The notes under the pieces are model-generated. The model was not told the DNA's origin. It saw only the letters and a list, made by a program, of their open reading frames with translations, and searched no databases. This document shows positions 1 through 8,892 of a DNA stretch of 64,000 bases, piece after piece. This DNA comes from Dokdonella_A sp046347015 (lineage in GTDB: Bacteria; Pseudomonadota; Gammaproteobacteria; Xanthomonadales; Rhodanobacteraceae). The stretch covers positions 124,001 through 188,000 of the forward strand of contig JAXMHA010000001.1 in NCBI GenBank assembly GCA_046347015.1, in the 5' to 3' direction. Positions within the stretch are counted from its first letter, which is position 1. Every line of letters starts with the position of its first letter. Both the position numbers and the translations under genes were made by a program.

Positions 1-1
1 C

Positions 2-736
2 ACGAAACTGCGCCAGCGCCTGCGTGTCGAGGAGGACGACCTCGACACCGCCATTGCGCTGATCCGGACACTGTCGCCGAAACCCGGCGTCGGCTACTCC
101 GGCGGCAGCGCCGAATACGTCGCGCCGGATGCCTTCACGCGCAAGGTCGCCGGACGCTGGCAGGTCGCGCTCGCGCCCGGATGCCAGCCCCGGCTCGGCA
201 TCAACGAACACTATGCCGGCCTGATCGCGAAGGCGCGCAGCGACGATGCCCATTACCTGAAGGCGCAACTGCAGGAAGCGCGCTGGCTGATCAAGAGCCT
301 CAAGACCCGCGCGGAAACGATGCTGAAAGTCGCCCGCGCGATCGTCCGTGCGCAGGAGGCATTCCTCGAGTTCGGCGCCGAGGCGATGCGCCCGCTGGTG
401 CTGAAGGATGTCGCGAGCGAGATCGGCATGCACGAATCGACGGTCAGCCGGGTCACGACGCGCAAGTACCTGCACACGCCGCGGGGCACGTTCGAGTTCA
501 AGTATTTCTTCTCGAGCGGCGTCGCAACCGTCGACGGTGGCAGCGCGTCGGCGACCGCGATCCAGGCGATGCTCCGCAAGCTGATCGACGAGGAGGCACC
601 CGCGCAGCCGCTGTCCGACCAGGCATTGACCGAGGAACTGCGCCGGCGCGGAATTACCGTCGCTCGGCGCACCGTCGCCAAATACCGGGAGGCCATGAAT
701 ATTCCGTCATCGAACGAACGCAGCCGCCTTGGCTGA
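2..736 (+). CDS. rpoN: RNA polymerase sigma-54 factor, C-terminal part (truncated by window edge)
   Basis: The reading frame is open from base 2 and ends at TGA 734-736, so only about 244 C-terminal residues are present. Sigma-54 directs RNA polymerase to -24/-12 promoters and needs an AAA+ activator. Visible hallmarks are the core-binding and helix-turn-helix region (VLKDVASEIGMHESTVSRVT) and the RpoN box near the C terminus (ARRTVAKYRE), which reads the -24 element. The gene heads the usual rpoN-hpf-ptsN-hprK-rapZ cluster. Its stop lies 76 bases before the hpf start. The sigma-54 activator PilR is encoded further along at 41.9 kb. The family call is secure; the N-terminal activator-interacting region is outside the window. 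Confidence 0.97.
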   Translation, partial: TKLRQRLRVEEDDLDTAIALIRTLSPKPGVGYSGGSAEYVAPDAFTRKVAGRWQVALAPGCQPRLGINEHYAGLIAKARSDDAHYLKAQLQEARWLIKSLKTRAETMLKVARAIVRAQEAFLEFGAEAMRPLVLKDVASEIGMHESTVSRVTTRKYLHTPRGTFEFKYFFSSGVATVDGGSASATAIQAMLRKLIDEEAPAQPLSDQALTEELRRRGITVARRTVAKYREAMNIPSSNERSRLG

Positions 737-812
737 ACCGATCCACCGGTGGCTCGCGCGGCACGCGGGTCGCCGACCCAAGCCATTCCACAACGGACAC
801 GAGGAGCCGATC

Positions 813-1133
813 ATGCGCATCGATGTCAAAGGCCGCCAGATCGACGTGACCCCCGCACTGGACAAGTACGCGAAGAACCGCTTCAAGCGCCTCGGGCAAC
901 GCTTCGACCAACTGCAGGAGCTGACGATCGTCCTCAGCATCGAGAAGGTCGAGCACAAGGCCGAGGCAACCTTGCAACTTCCCGGGCGCATGCTGCACGC
1001 CGTCGCGACCGCGCCCGACATGTACGCGGCGATCGACATGCTGGCCGAAAAGGTCGACGCGCAGGTGAAGAAGTTCAAGGAAAAGCAGACCGCCCACCAC
1101 GCCGAAACCGTGCGCACGACGCGCTACGGTTGA
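813..1133 (+). CDS. hpf: ribosome hibernation promoting factor / sigma-54 modulation protein (HPF, short form)
   Basis: A protein of 106 residues starting MRIDVKGRQIDVTP, matching the ribosome-associated inhibitor family (YhbH/HPF), which occupies the mRNA/tRNA channel of idle 70S ribosomes and promotes dimer formation. I chose ATG 813 because GAGGAG at 801-806 is well placed and because the family starts here; an upstream in-frame ATG at 729 would overlap rpoN and add non-conserved residues. The length fits the short HPF of gammaproteobacteria, without the C-terminal dimerisation domain of long HPFs. It is the second gene of the rpoN-ptsN cluster, 21 bases before ptsN, and is likely co-transcribed. 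Confidence 0.95.
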   Translation: MRIDVKGRQIDVTPALDKYAKNRFKRLGQRFDQLQELTIVLSIEKVEHKAEATLQLPGRMLHAVATAPDMYAAIDMLAEKVDAQVKKFKEKQTAHHAETVRTTRYG

Positions 1134-1154
1134 GATCCCACCGACCGCACGCCG

Positions 1155-1604
1155 ATGCCGCTGTCCGCGATATTGCCCGTCGAACGGGTACGGGTCGGCC
1201 TGTCCGTGCCCACGAAGGGTGACTTGTTCGCGGAACTCGCGACGCTGCTCGCCGGCGAACTGCCGCGGACGGCGACCGAGGCGGCGTTGCAGGCGCGTGA
1301 ACGCCTGGGTTCAACCGGACTCGGCCGGGGCGTGGCGATTCCCCACGGCCGCAGCGCGGAAGCCGGAACGGTCCGCGCGGCGTTCGTGCGCCTCGCCGAG
1401 CCCATCGAATTCGGCGCCGACGACGGGCAGCCGGTCGACCTCGTGGCGGCCCTGATCGTGCCCGCGCATTTCACCGACCAGCACTTGCGCCTGCTGGCCG
1501 AGCTCGCCGAACTCTTCGGTGACCCGGACCGGGTTCGCGCAATGCGCGGCGCCGCGGATGCCGTTGCGCTGCATGCGCTGCTGGGCTCGCGCCCACGCGA
1601 CTGA
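1155..1604 (+). CDS. ptsN: PTS IIA-like nitrogen regulatory protein (EIIA-Ntr)
   Basis: 149 residues of the fructose/mannitol-type EIIA fold. The phosphorylatable histidine is His64 in GVAIPHGR. EIIA-Ntr accepts phosphate from HPr or NPr and acts as a regulator, in other bacteria on K+ transport, sensor kinases and sigma-54-linked processes, instead of moving sugar. Its position between hpf and hprK is the standard one. The candidate regulatory target kup (K+ uptake) is also in this window at 19.5 kb, but no link can be shown from sequence. The region between it and hprK (121 bases) is very GC-rich and could hold an attenuator, but no T-run is visible. Confidence 0.95.
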   Translation: MPLSAILPVERVRVGLSVPTKGDLFAELATLLAGELPRTATEAALQARERLGSTGLGRGVAIPHGRSAEAGTVRAAFVRLAEPIEFGADDGQPVDLVAALIVPAHFTDQHLRLLAELAELFGDPDRVRAMRGAADAVALHALLGSRPRD

Positions 1605-1725
1605 CGCGGGCGGCGCGCGCGGCCCTCGCGCGGCTTCGGCCGCGGCTGTCCGCCGGGTGCCTTAGGCCGTAAACTCCGCACTTCCGGACGCCACGAGGCG
1701 AACGCGTCGTACGCGCACCCCCGTC

Positions 1726-2676
1726 ATGGACCGCCTGACCGCCCGCCAGCTTTTCGACACCGTCAACGAACGCCTGACGTTACGCTGGATCGCCGGCCTG
1801 CGCGGCGAAAACCGCGCCATCGAACCGGGCGGCGCCCGCATGCGGCGGCCGTCGATGGTCGGCTACCTCAACATCATCCATCCGAACCGCGTGCAGATCG
1901 TCGGGTCGGAGGAGCTCGCCTACCTCGACAGCCTCGATTCGCGCCAACGCTGGGAAACGGTGCAGAAGATCATCGGCTACCAACCGGTGGCACTGGTCGT
2001 CACCAAGGACCAGAAGGTTCCCGCCGACCTCAGGCAAGCGACCGAGGAAAGCGAAACGCCGTTGTGGATCAGCTCCAAGCGCGGGCACGAGCTGCTGACC
2101 TACCTGCAGTACGAGCTTGCGCGCATGCTCGCGCGGCAGACCACGCTGCACGGCGTGCTGATGGAGGTGTACTCGATCGGCGTGCTGATCACCGGCGAGA
2201 GCGGTACCGGCAAGAGCGAGCTCGCGCTGGAGTTGATCACCCGCGGCCATCGCCTCGTCGCCGACGATGCGCCCGAATTCACGTTGATCGCACCCGACGT
2301 GATCGACGGCAACTGCCCGGAGATGTTGCGCGACCTGCTCGAGGTCCGCGGACTCGGCGTGCTGAACGTGCGCGAGATGTTCGGCCAGACCGCGGTGAAA
2401 CCGTCGAAGTACCTGCGCCTGGTCGTGCACCTGAAACCGCAGAAGGTCGACGAGGCCGGCGACGCGATGGTGCGCCTGACCGGTGATGTCGGCTACACGG
2501 AAATCCTCGACGTGCGCGTTCCGTGCATCACGATCCCGGTCGCTCCGGGACGCAACATCGCGGTGCTGGCCGAAGCCGCGGTACGCAGCCACATGCTGAA
2601 GACGCTCGGCCTCGATCCCGCGCAGACCTTCATGGACCGCCAGGCGCACCAGATGCGGCGGCTGCCGCCATGGTGA
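1726..2676 (+). CDS. hprK: HPr kinase/phosphorylase
   Basis: 316 residues. The C-terminal kinase domain has the P-loop GESGTGKS at residues 157-164, preceded by the conserved HG (His142) and followed by GHRLVADDA; the HprK signature LEVRGLGVLNVREMFG comes next. The N-terminal half resembles the MurF-like domain. HprK phosphorylates, and dephosphorylates, HPr on Ser46, and the partner HPr here has that serine. HprK is absent from enteric bacteria but common in Lysobacterales and betaproteobacteria, so its presence supports the taxonomic guess. The stop overlaps the rapZ start by 7 bases, suggesting translational coupling. Confidence 0.96.
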   Translation: MDRLTARQLFDTVNERLTLRWIAGLRGENRAIEPGGARMRRPSMVGYLNIIHPNRVQIVGSEELAYLDSLDSRQRWETVQKIIGYQPVALVVTKDQKVPADLRQATEESETPLWISSKRGHELLTYLQYELARMLARQTTLHGVLMEVYSIGVLITGESGTGKSELALELITRGHRLVADDAPEFTLIAPDVIDGNCPEMLRDLLEVRGLGVLNVREMFGQTAVKPSKYLRLVVHLKPQKVDEAGDAMVRLTGDVGYTEILDVRVPCITIPVAPGRNIAVLAEAAVRSHMLKTLGLDPAQTFMDRQAHQMRRLPPW

Positions 2677-3575
2677 CCCACGACCCCGCCGCCTCCGGTG
2701 CGCAGGCAAGACCCGCGCACACGCAGCTCATCGTCGTCAGCGGGCTTTCCGGATCCGGCAAGTCCGTTGCGATGCGTACGCTCGAGGACCTGCGCTACTA
2801 CTGCGTCGACAACCTGCCCGCCGCCCTGGTGCCGGCGTTCGTGCAGGCGGTCGCGGCCGGACCGGCGGACCTGCACCCGCGGCTCGCGGTCGGCGTCGAC
2901 GTGCGCAACCGGACGCAGGACCTCAACCGCCTGCCGGAAATCCTCGCCGAACTCGCCCGCATCGACATCGACTACCGCGTGATCTTCTTCGACGCCCGCG
3001 ACGAGGTGCTGCTGAAGCGCTACTCGGAAACGCGCCGGCGCCATCCGCTGTCGGCCGATGGCCTCGGGCTCGCCGACGCGATCGCGCAGGAACGCGACCT
3101 GCTGAAGCCGATGCGCGCGATCGCCGACCACGTCGTCGACACCAGCGATCTCAACGTGCACCAGTTGCGGCGGATCATCATCACCGAAATGGGACTGACC
3201 CAGGGCGGGATGACGCTGCTGTTCGAATCCTTCGCGTACCGCCACGGCGTGCCGCCGGACGCCGACTTCGTCTTCGACGCCAGGTGCCTGCCGAACCCGC
3301 ACTGGGAATCGGGCCTGCGCCCGCTGTCCGGCAAGGACGCACCGGTCCGCGAGTGGCTCGAGGCGCGTCCGGAAGTCGCCCGCTACAAGGACGACCTGAT
3401 CGCGCTGCTCGACTCGTGGCTGCCCCGGTTCGAAACCGACGGACGCAGTTACGTGACGACGTGCATCGGTTGTACCGGCGGCCGCCACCGCTCCGTCTAC
3501 CTCGCCGAGCGGCTCGCCGAGCACTTCCGCGAAAACTACCGCGAAGTGCTGAGCTACCACCGCGAAATGGAGTAG
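2670..3575 (+). CDS. rapZ: RNase adapter protein RapZ (P-loop, GlmZ/GlmS control family)
   Basis: 301 residues from ATG 2670, chosen because the ATG overlaps the hprK stop and the conserved part begins about 18 residues later; upstream in-frame codons lie inside hprK. The P-loop GLSGSGKS is at residues 25-32. The C-terminal RNA-binding half carries the family motif GCTGGRHRSVYLAERL. In E. coli RapZ presents the small RNA GlmZ to RNase E and so tunes glucosamine-6-phosphate synthesis. No glmS, GlmY or GlmZ is visible here, so the local role is inferred from family only. Confidence 0.95.
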   Translation: MVTHDPAASGAQARPAHTQLIVVSGLSGSGKSVAMRTLEDLRYYCVDNLPAALVPAFVQAVAAGPADLHPRLAVGVDVRNRTQDLNRLPEILAELARIDIDYRVIFFDARDEVLLKRYSETRRRHPLSADGLGLADAIAQERDLLKPMRAIADHVVDTSDLNVHQLRRIIITEMGLTQGGMTLLFESFAYRHGVPPDADFVFDARCLPNPHWESGLRPLSGKDAPVREWLEARPEVARYKDDLIALLDSWLPRFETDGRSYVTTCIGCTGGRHRSVYLAERLAEHFRENYREVLSYHREME

Positions 3576-3624
3576 GAACGATGGTCGTGTCGACGTCACA
3601 GGGCGCCGCTTCCGGGAGCATGGC

Positions 3625-4017
3625 ATGGCCGTCGGCGTCCTGCTGCTGACCCACGAGGCGATGGGCGCCGCGCTGCTCGCGTCGGCGCGGCACGTGCTGG
3701 GGCGCATCCCGCTACAGGTCAAGGTGATCGAGGTCGCCCCCGACGCCGAACCCGAAGCCGCCCTGCGTGACGCCGCCGCGCGCGCGCGCGAGGTGGACCA
3801 GGGCGACGGCGTGCTGGTGCTGTCGGACCTCTACGGAGCGACGCCGTGCAACATCGCGCGGCGGATCGCCGGATTCGGCGTGCATACCCGCTGCGTGGCC
3901 GGCCTCAACCTGCCGATGCTGCTGCGGGTCCTGAACTACGCCGAGCAACCGCTCGACGAGATCGCGCAAACCGCCGCGCACGGCGGGCGCGGCGGAATCG
4001 TGGTGGACGATTCGTGA
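3625..4017 (+). CDS. PTS EIIA component, mannose family
   Basis: 130 residues of the EIIA-Man fold. The phospho-accepting His10 lies in LLLTHEAMG, and the family stretch VLVLSDLYGATPCN follows. ATG 3625 is preceded by GGGAG at 3614-3618. Mannose-type EIIA normally passes phosphate to EIIB of a transporter, but no EIIB, EIIC or EIID gene is in view. In Lysobacterales and betaproteobacteria this orphan EIIA sits next to HPr and EI and is thought to be regulatory. It lies 50 bases after rapZ and 50 bases before ptsH, in the same operon. Confidence 0.9.
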   Translation: MAVGVLLLTHEAMGAALLASARHVLGRIPLQVKVIEVAPDAEPEAALRDAAARAREVDQGDGVLVLSDLYGATPCNIARRIAGFGVHTRCVAGLNLPMLLRVLNYAEQPLDEIAQTAAHGGRGGIVVDDS

Positions 4018-4067
4018 AGCCGGAGTGGCTGACGTAGTCCCCCACCCATCCCATCGGATCCGAATGC

Positions 4068-4337
4068 ATGCTCGAACAGGACGTCACGATCACCAACCGG
4101 CTCGGCCTCCACGCGCGGGCGTCGGCGAAACTCGTGCAGGCGCTGCAACCGTTGAAGGCGAGCGCCTTCATCCGCTACCGCGACCGCGAAGTCAATGCGA
4201 AGAGCATCATGGGCGTCATGATGCTCGCGGCCGGGCTCGGCTCCGTCCTGACGTTGCGCACCGACGGCGAGGACGAAGCCGGCGCGATGGCGGCGATGAT
4301 CGACCTGTTCAACCGCAAGTTCGACGAGGGTCAGTAA
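4068..4337 (+). CDS. ptsH: phosphocarrier protein HPr (NPr-like)
   Basis: 89 residues. The catalytic His15 is in GLHARASAK and the regulatory serine in NAKSIMGVMMLAAG. HPr takes phosphate from enzyme I on His15 and passes it to EIIA proteins; Ser46 phosphorylation by HprK, encoded upstream, would control this flow. Having both residues intact next to hprK makes a dual-phosphorylation switch likely. The start ATG 4068 gives the normal family length. The enzyme I gene follows after 110 bases. Confidence 0.95.
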   Translation: MLEQDVTITNRLGLHARASAKLVQALQPLKASAFIRYRDREVNAKSIMGVMMLAAGLGSVLTLRTDGEDEAGAMAAMIDLFNRKFDEGQ

Positions 4338-4447
4338 GCGGATGACGCGACCGGCTCCGGAATCGGCGGCAACGCATCGCGCGGGATCGCGCTGCCGTCG
4401 CGTATCCCCGTCGCGCGCGCCGGCACCGGCGCCCACGGAGCGGCCCG

Positions 4448-6187
4448 GTGCGCACTGAGCTGGCCGGCCAGGGGGCATCGCGGGGCATGGCGCTCGGCCG
4501 TGCCCACCTCGAACAGCCTGGGCGCCAGGTCGCCGATGAACGACCGCTCGCCGCCGACGAGGTCGACGGCGAGGTCGAGCGGCTGGCCCGTGCACTGGCA
4601 ACCGCCCGCGACGAGTTGCAGTCGCTGCGCGACAAGCTGCATGGCGCACTGGCGCGCGAAGTTGCCGAGTTCATCGACGCCCACAGCCTGATCCTCGCCG
4701 ACCGCGAGCTCACGGACAGCCTGTTCGACCTGGTCCGGATCGGCCACTATCGCGCGAGCGCCGCCCTGCAACTGCAGCGCGACCGCATCGTCGCGATGTT
4801 CGACGCCATGGACGATCCGTACCTGCGCAGCCGCAAGGAAGACATCCGCCACGTGATCGGCCGCGTGCAGGCGGCACTCACGCGCACCTCGAGCGATGCC
4901 GAACGCCGGCTCGCGGCACGCGTCGGGATGATCCTGGTCAGCGACTCGATCGCACCGTCCGAACTGGTGCCGCTGGCCGAGCAAGGCACGCTCGGCGTCG
5001 TCGCGCGGACCGGCAGCCCGCTCTCGCACAGCGCGATCCTCTCGCGTTCGCTGCGCCTGCCGATGGCGGTCGGCGTGCGCGATGCACTGTCCGCAATCCA
5101 GGAGGACGACCTGGTATTGATCGACGGCGACAAGGGTACCGTCGTCGTCCACCCGACGGCCCAGGACATCGCCGGCTACCGGGCATGGCAACGCGACATG
5201 GTCCGCCAGGGCAAGCGCCTCGCGCTGCTCCGCAACGCCGACACGCGCACGCGCGACGGCATCGTGATCGACCTGCACGCGAACGCCGAACTCGACGAGG
5301 ACGTCGCCCAGGCGCGCCTGTGCGGCGCATCGGGGATTGGCCTGTACCGCACCGAATTCCTGTTCCTGCAGCGCCGGGAACTGCCCGGAGAGGAAGAGCA
5401 GTTCCGCGTCTACCGCGATGTCGTGCTCGCGATGTCCGGCGCTCCGGTGACGATCCGGCTGCTCGACCTCGGCGCCGACAAGGCCGGGGCCAGCGGGCTC
5501 GCGGTCGACGACGAGGCGAACCCGGCGCTCGGCGTGCGCGGCGTACGCCTCGTGCTGCGGCGGCCGGATGTCCTCGCCACGCAACTGCGTGCGATCCTGC
5601 GCGCATCCGAGTTCGGTCGCGTGCGCGTGCTGGTCCCGATGGTGACGGTGGCCGAGGAAATGGTGCAGGTGCGCGCGGCACTCGACGCCTGCGCCCGCGA
5701 CCTGCGTTCGGCCGGCCACGAAATCGGCGACCAGATCGACCTGGGCGCGATGATCGAGGTGCCCGCTGCGGCGATCGGACTCCGGCCGCTCGCGAACCTT
5801 TCCGACTTCCTCGCCCTCGGCACCAACGACCTGATGCAGTACACGCTCGCCGTCGACCGCAACAACGACCAGCTGGCGGACCTGTACGATCCGCTGCACC
5901 CCGCCGTGCTGGCGCTGATCGCGCGCAGCATCCGCGTCTCCCGGCGTGCGGGGAAGCCGATCACGCTGTGCGGCGAGATGGCCGGCGACACGCGCTACAC
6001 CGCTCTGCTGCTGGCCCTCGGGCTGGCCGAGTTCAGCGTCCACCCCGGCGTGCTGCTCGAGGTGCGCGAGAAGATCGGCAGCCTCGACGCCGGAGCCTTG
6101 CGCAAGCGCGCGCCGGCCCTCCTGCGCGCGCCGTCGCGGGAACGCGTCGCGCGCGTGCTGGACGAAGCGGTCGCGACCTCCGGCTGA
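4448..6187 (+). CDS. ptsI: phosphoenolpyruvate-protein phosphotransferase (PTS enzyme I)
   Basis: 579 residues from a GTG start at 4448, supported by ACGGAG just upstream (4435-4440) and by the family N terminus (GQGASRGMALGRAH). Domains run as HPr-binding helical part, phosphohistidine domain with His194 in GSPLSHSAILSRS, then the PEP-binding TIM barrel with GLYRTEFLF and the catalytic cysteine in ITLCGEMAGD. There is no N-terminal GAF domain, so this is the EI type, not PtsP (EI-Ntr). It uses PEP to load HPr. With ptsN, EIIA-Man, HPr and HprK it makes a PTS without any permease in the window. Confidence 0.96.
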   Translation: MRTELAGQGASRGMALGRAHLEQPGRQVADERPLAADEVDGEVERLARALATARDELQSLRDKLHGALAREVAEFIDAHSLILADRELTDSLFDLVRIGHYRASAALQLQRDRIVAMFDAMDDPYLRSRKEDIRHVIGRVQAALTRTSSDAERRLAARVGMILVSDSIAPSELVPLAEQGTLGVVARTGSPLSHSAILSRSLRLPMAVGVRDALSAIQEDDLVLIDGDKGTVVVHPTAQDIAGYRAWQRDMVRQGKRLALLRNADTRTRDGIVIDLHANAELDEDVAQARLCGASGIGLYRTEFLFLQRRELPGEEEQFRVYRDVVLAMSGAPVTIRLLDLGADKAGASGLAVDDEANPALGVRGVRLVLRRPDVLATQLRAILRASEFGRVRVLVPMVTVAEEMVQVRAALDACARDLRSAGHEIGDQIDLGAMIEVPAAAIGLRPLANLSDFLALGTNDLMQYTLAVDRNNDQLADLYDPLHPAVLALIARSIRVSRRAGKPITLCGEMAGDTRYTALLLALGLAEFSVHPGVLLEVREKIGSLDAGALRKRAPALLRAPSRERVARVLDEAVATSG

Positions 6188-6326
6188 GCGCCACGATTCC
6201 GTCATGCCCGGACCGGCGCGGACGACCGGCGACCCGCTCGCCGCCAGCGCCAATCCACTCGTCGCGGCGGACGACGATGCCTCGCGGAGCCGCCATGTCC
6301 GTCATCCGGCCTGAACCGGTGGACTG

Positions 6327-7730
6327 ATGCTGTTCACCTCGCTCCACTTCGTCGTCTTCTTCATCGTCGTGCTGGCGCTCAACCAGCCGCTGCGCCGATG
6401 GCCGACGGCACAGAAGTTGATGCTGCTGGCCGCGAGCTACTACTTCTACGGCCAGTGGCACTGGAGCTACCTCCTGCTGATCTGGTTCTCGACGATCGTC
6501 GATTACCTGATCGGGCGCGCGCTGCCCCTGACCCGGCATCCGAAGCGCCTCATTGCCGCCAGCATCGTCGTCAACCTCGGCTTCCTCGCGATTTTCAAGT
6601 ACGCGAACTGGGTGATCGCGACGCTGAATGGCGGCGCCACGGCACTGGGGTCGGCGTTCCACGTCACGCCGATCGACGTGCTGCTGCCGGTCGGGATCTC
6701 GTTCTACACGTTCCAGAGCCTGTCGTACACGATCGACGTTTATCGCGGCGTCCTGCCGCCGCGGCGCAACCTGCTCGACTACGCCCTGGCCGTCGCGTTC
6801 TTCCCGCAGCTCGAGGCGGGTCCGATCGTGCGTGCCCGCGAGTTCTTCCACGAGCTCGATGGCGAGCAGCGCGTGCTCGCCGCTGACGTACAGCGCGCGC
6901 TGGCGCTGATCATGCTGGGCTACGTCAAGAAGCTCGTGATCGCGGACAACCTCGCGATGGTCGTCGATGCCGTATTCGACCAGCCGGCCATGCACGGCTT
7001 CTGGGACACCCTGCTCGCCGTTTACGCGTTCGCGTTCCAGATCTACTGCGATTTCTCCGGCTACACCGACATCGCGACCGGCTGTGCCCTGCTGCTCGGC
7101 ATCCGCTTCCCGCGCAATTTCAACTACCCCTACGTCGCCGAAAGCTTCCAGGATTTCTGGCGCCGATGGCACATCACGCTGTCGCGTTGGCTGCGCGACT
7201 ATCTCTACATCTCGCTCGGCGGCAACCGGCGCGGCACGTCCCGCACTTATGCCAACCTGATGACCACGATGTTGCTCGGCGGCCTGTGGCACGGCGCGAG
7301 CTGGAACTTCGTGATCTGGGGTGGCTTGCACGGCTTGTACCTCGCCTTCGAACGCGCCGTCCTGTTCCGGCTGCGCTGGTGGAATGCCGGCGCGTGGCCG
7401 ATGCACGCCGTTCGCGTGATCGTGACGTTCAACCTGACCTGCTTCGCATGGATCTTCTTCCGCGCCCACACCCTCGGGCAGGGCCGCGCGATCCTGGCGT
7501 CCCTCGCGCATCCGTCGCTGGGCACCTTCCAGGCCGGCGACCACGCCGGACTCGCATTGCTGCTGGCGGTGCTGTTCATCGCCCAGTTCGTCGGCGCGTA
7601 CGGACGTCTCGTCGACCGCCTTGCCGATAGCCGCGGCATGCTGTTTCCGGCGGCGCTGGCCGCAAGCATGCTCGCGTTGATCTGGTTCACCCCGGCGGCG
7701 ACGATCCCCTTCATCTACTTCCAGTTCTGA
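6327..7730 (+). CDS. MBOAT-family membrane O-acyltransferase (AlgI/PatA-like)
   Basis: 467 residues with about ten hydrophobic segments. The MBOAT core is clear: the stretch around FWRRWHITLSRWLRDYLYI and the active-site histidine, His322, in LWHGASWNF. Such proteins move acyl (often acetyl) groups across the inner membrane to polysaccharide or peptidoglycan through a periplasmic partner. The next gene begins one base after this stop and encodes such a partner. No alginate or other polysaccharide polymerase genes are near, so the substrate cannot be named. The gene follows ptsI by 139 bases and may have its own promoter. Confidence 0.92.
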   Translation: MLFTSLHFVVFFIVVLALNQPLRRWPTAQKLMLLAASYYFYGQWHWSYLLLIWFSTIVDYLIGRALPLTRHPKRLIAASIVVNLGFLAIFKYANWVIATLNGGATALGSAFHVTPIDVLLPVGISFYTFQSLSYTIDVYRGVLPPRRNLLDYALAVAFFPQLEAGPIVRAREFFHELDGEQRVLAADVQRALALIMLGYVKKLVIADNLAMVVDAVFDQPAMHGFWDTLLAVYAFAFQIYCDFSGYTDIATGCALLLGIRFPRNFNYPYVAESFQDFWRRWHITLSRWLRDYLYISLGGNRRGTSRTYANLMTTMLLGGLWHGASWNFVIWGGLHGLYLAFERAVLFRLRWWNAGAWPMHAVRVIVTFNLTCFAWIFFRAHTLGQGRAILASLAHPSLGTFQAGDHAGLALLLAVLFIAQFVGAYGRLVDRLADSRGMLFPAALAASMLALIWFTPAATIPFIYFQF

Positions 7731-7731
7731 C

Positions 7732-8892
7732 ATGCGGCGACTCGCATTCACGCTGCTCGTCGCCGTCGCGCTGGTCGCGGCCACCGAGGCCCTGTTCGAA
7801 GCCGGGATCTGGGAACCGCTGGCGCGCCCGGACAGCCACGCCGGCACCAGCGTGCGGCTGAAGCGCGCGCTGGCCAGCCCCGCCGCAGCCCGTCTCGACT
7901 TCGTCACGATCGGCAGTTCACGGCCCGAGTTCGGGCTCGACCATGCCGCCATCGCCGCCGCGGCGAAGGCACGCGGCTTCGTCCACGCCGACCTCAGCAT
8001 GCCCGGAACGCACTGGATGACGGTCGGGATCCTGACCGAGTGGCTGGCCCGGCGCCATCCGGAAATCCGCGGCGGCGTCATCGCGCTCGCCGTGCAGGAC
8101 TTTGCGTACCCCGGCAATGGCGACTACGAGCTCGGCATCGTCGCGCCGTTCCGTCGCCTCTCCGACATCCCGTGGATCACCGAGCACGTGCCGTTCCGGC
8201 GCGAGGACATCGAAACGTACGGCGACTACTCGGCCCTGTTCGGCTGGCGCCAGGACATCCGCGACTTCGTGGCGGCGCCCCGCCAGCGGATCCGCGCGCT
8301 GACGTGGTATGCGCGCCAACCGGCGGCATCGATGTTGTTCGACAACCCGGAGTCTTCGGGCGACATGTGCCACGTCGGGATCGACTCGCTCGCCGCCTGC
8401 GATCGCGTCGCTGCGTCAGCGGATCCCAAGCTTGCCGGCCTGAAGCACCAATGCGTCGAAATCCGGGCCGCGACGTCGGGCAGCCTCGACTACGGGGCGC
8501 TCATGCGGCAGGTCCCCATGCCCGAGACGATGCGGAAGACGCGAGACCTCGTGCGCGATCAACTGCTGCGAACGCCGTGGCCACTGCCACCGGTGGTGGT
8601 GTTGATGCCGATGCCACGCATCTGGTTCGACGGCGGACACGCGAATGGCATCCGCGCATGGGCCTTGTCCGTGCTGCAGCCTCTGGCCGACGCGGGACGC
8701 ATCCGCCTCATCGACGCCACCGGATTCTTCGACGGCGACCCCGATCACGGCTGCTCGGCGTTCTTCGACTTCTACCACGAGAATGCCGCCGGGCGCGCGA
8801 GCCTGACCCGCTGGCTGCTGCCGCAACTCGAGCACGACCTGTACGACGTGGAGTCGTCGCGACGCGCGATTGCCGGGCCTCAGCCGCGTTAA
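7732..8892 (+). CDS. secreted SGNH-hydrolase-like partner of the MBOAT protein (AlgJ/AlgX/DltD-like role)
   Basis: 386 residues. An N-terminal hydrophobic segment (residues about 4-18) looks like a signal anchor. The nucleophile-type motif TIGSSRPEFG (around residue 60-70) and the C-terminal DFYHENAAG fit the first and last catalytic blocks of SGNH/GDSL enzymes. It starts one base after the MBOAT stop, so the two are almost certainly co-translated. By analogy with AlgI/AlgJ or DltB/DltD it would finish acyl transfer in the periplasm. I do not recognise the exact family (DUF1574-like is possible), and the acceptor is unknown. The stop overlaps the convergent acyltransferase gene by 4 bases. 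Confidence 0.75.
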   Translation: MRRLAFTLLVAVALVAATEALFEAGIWEPLARPDSHAGTSVRLKRALASPAAARLDFVTIGSSRPEFGLDHAAIAAAAKARGFVHADLSMPGTHWMTVGILTEWLARRHPEIRGGVIALAVQDFAYPGNGDYELGIVAPFRRLSDIPWITEHVPFRREDIETYGDYSALFGWRQDIRDFVAAPRQRIRALTWYARQPAASMLFDNPESSGDMCHVGIDSLAACDRVAASADPKLAGLKHQCVEIRAATSGSLDYGALMRQVPMPETMRKTRDLVRDQLLRTPWPLPPVVVLMPMPRIWFDGGHANGIRAWALSVLQPLADAGRIRLIDATGFFDGDPDHGCSAFFDFYHENAAGRASLTRWLLPQLEHDLYDVESSRRAIAGPQPR

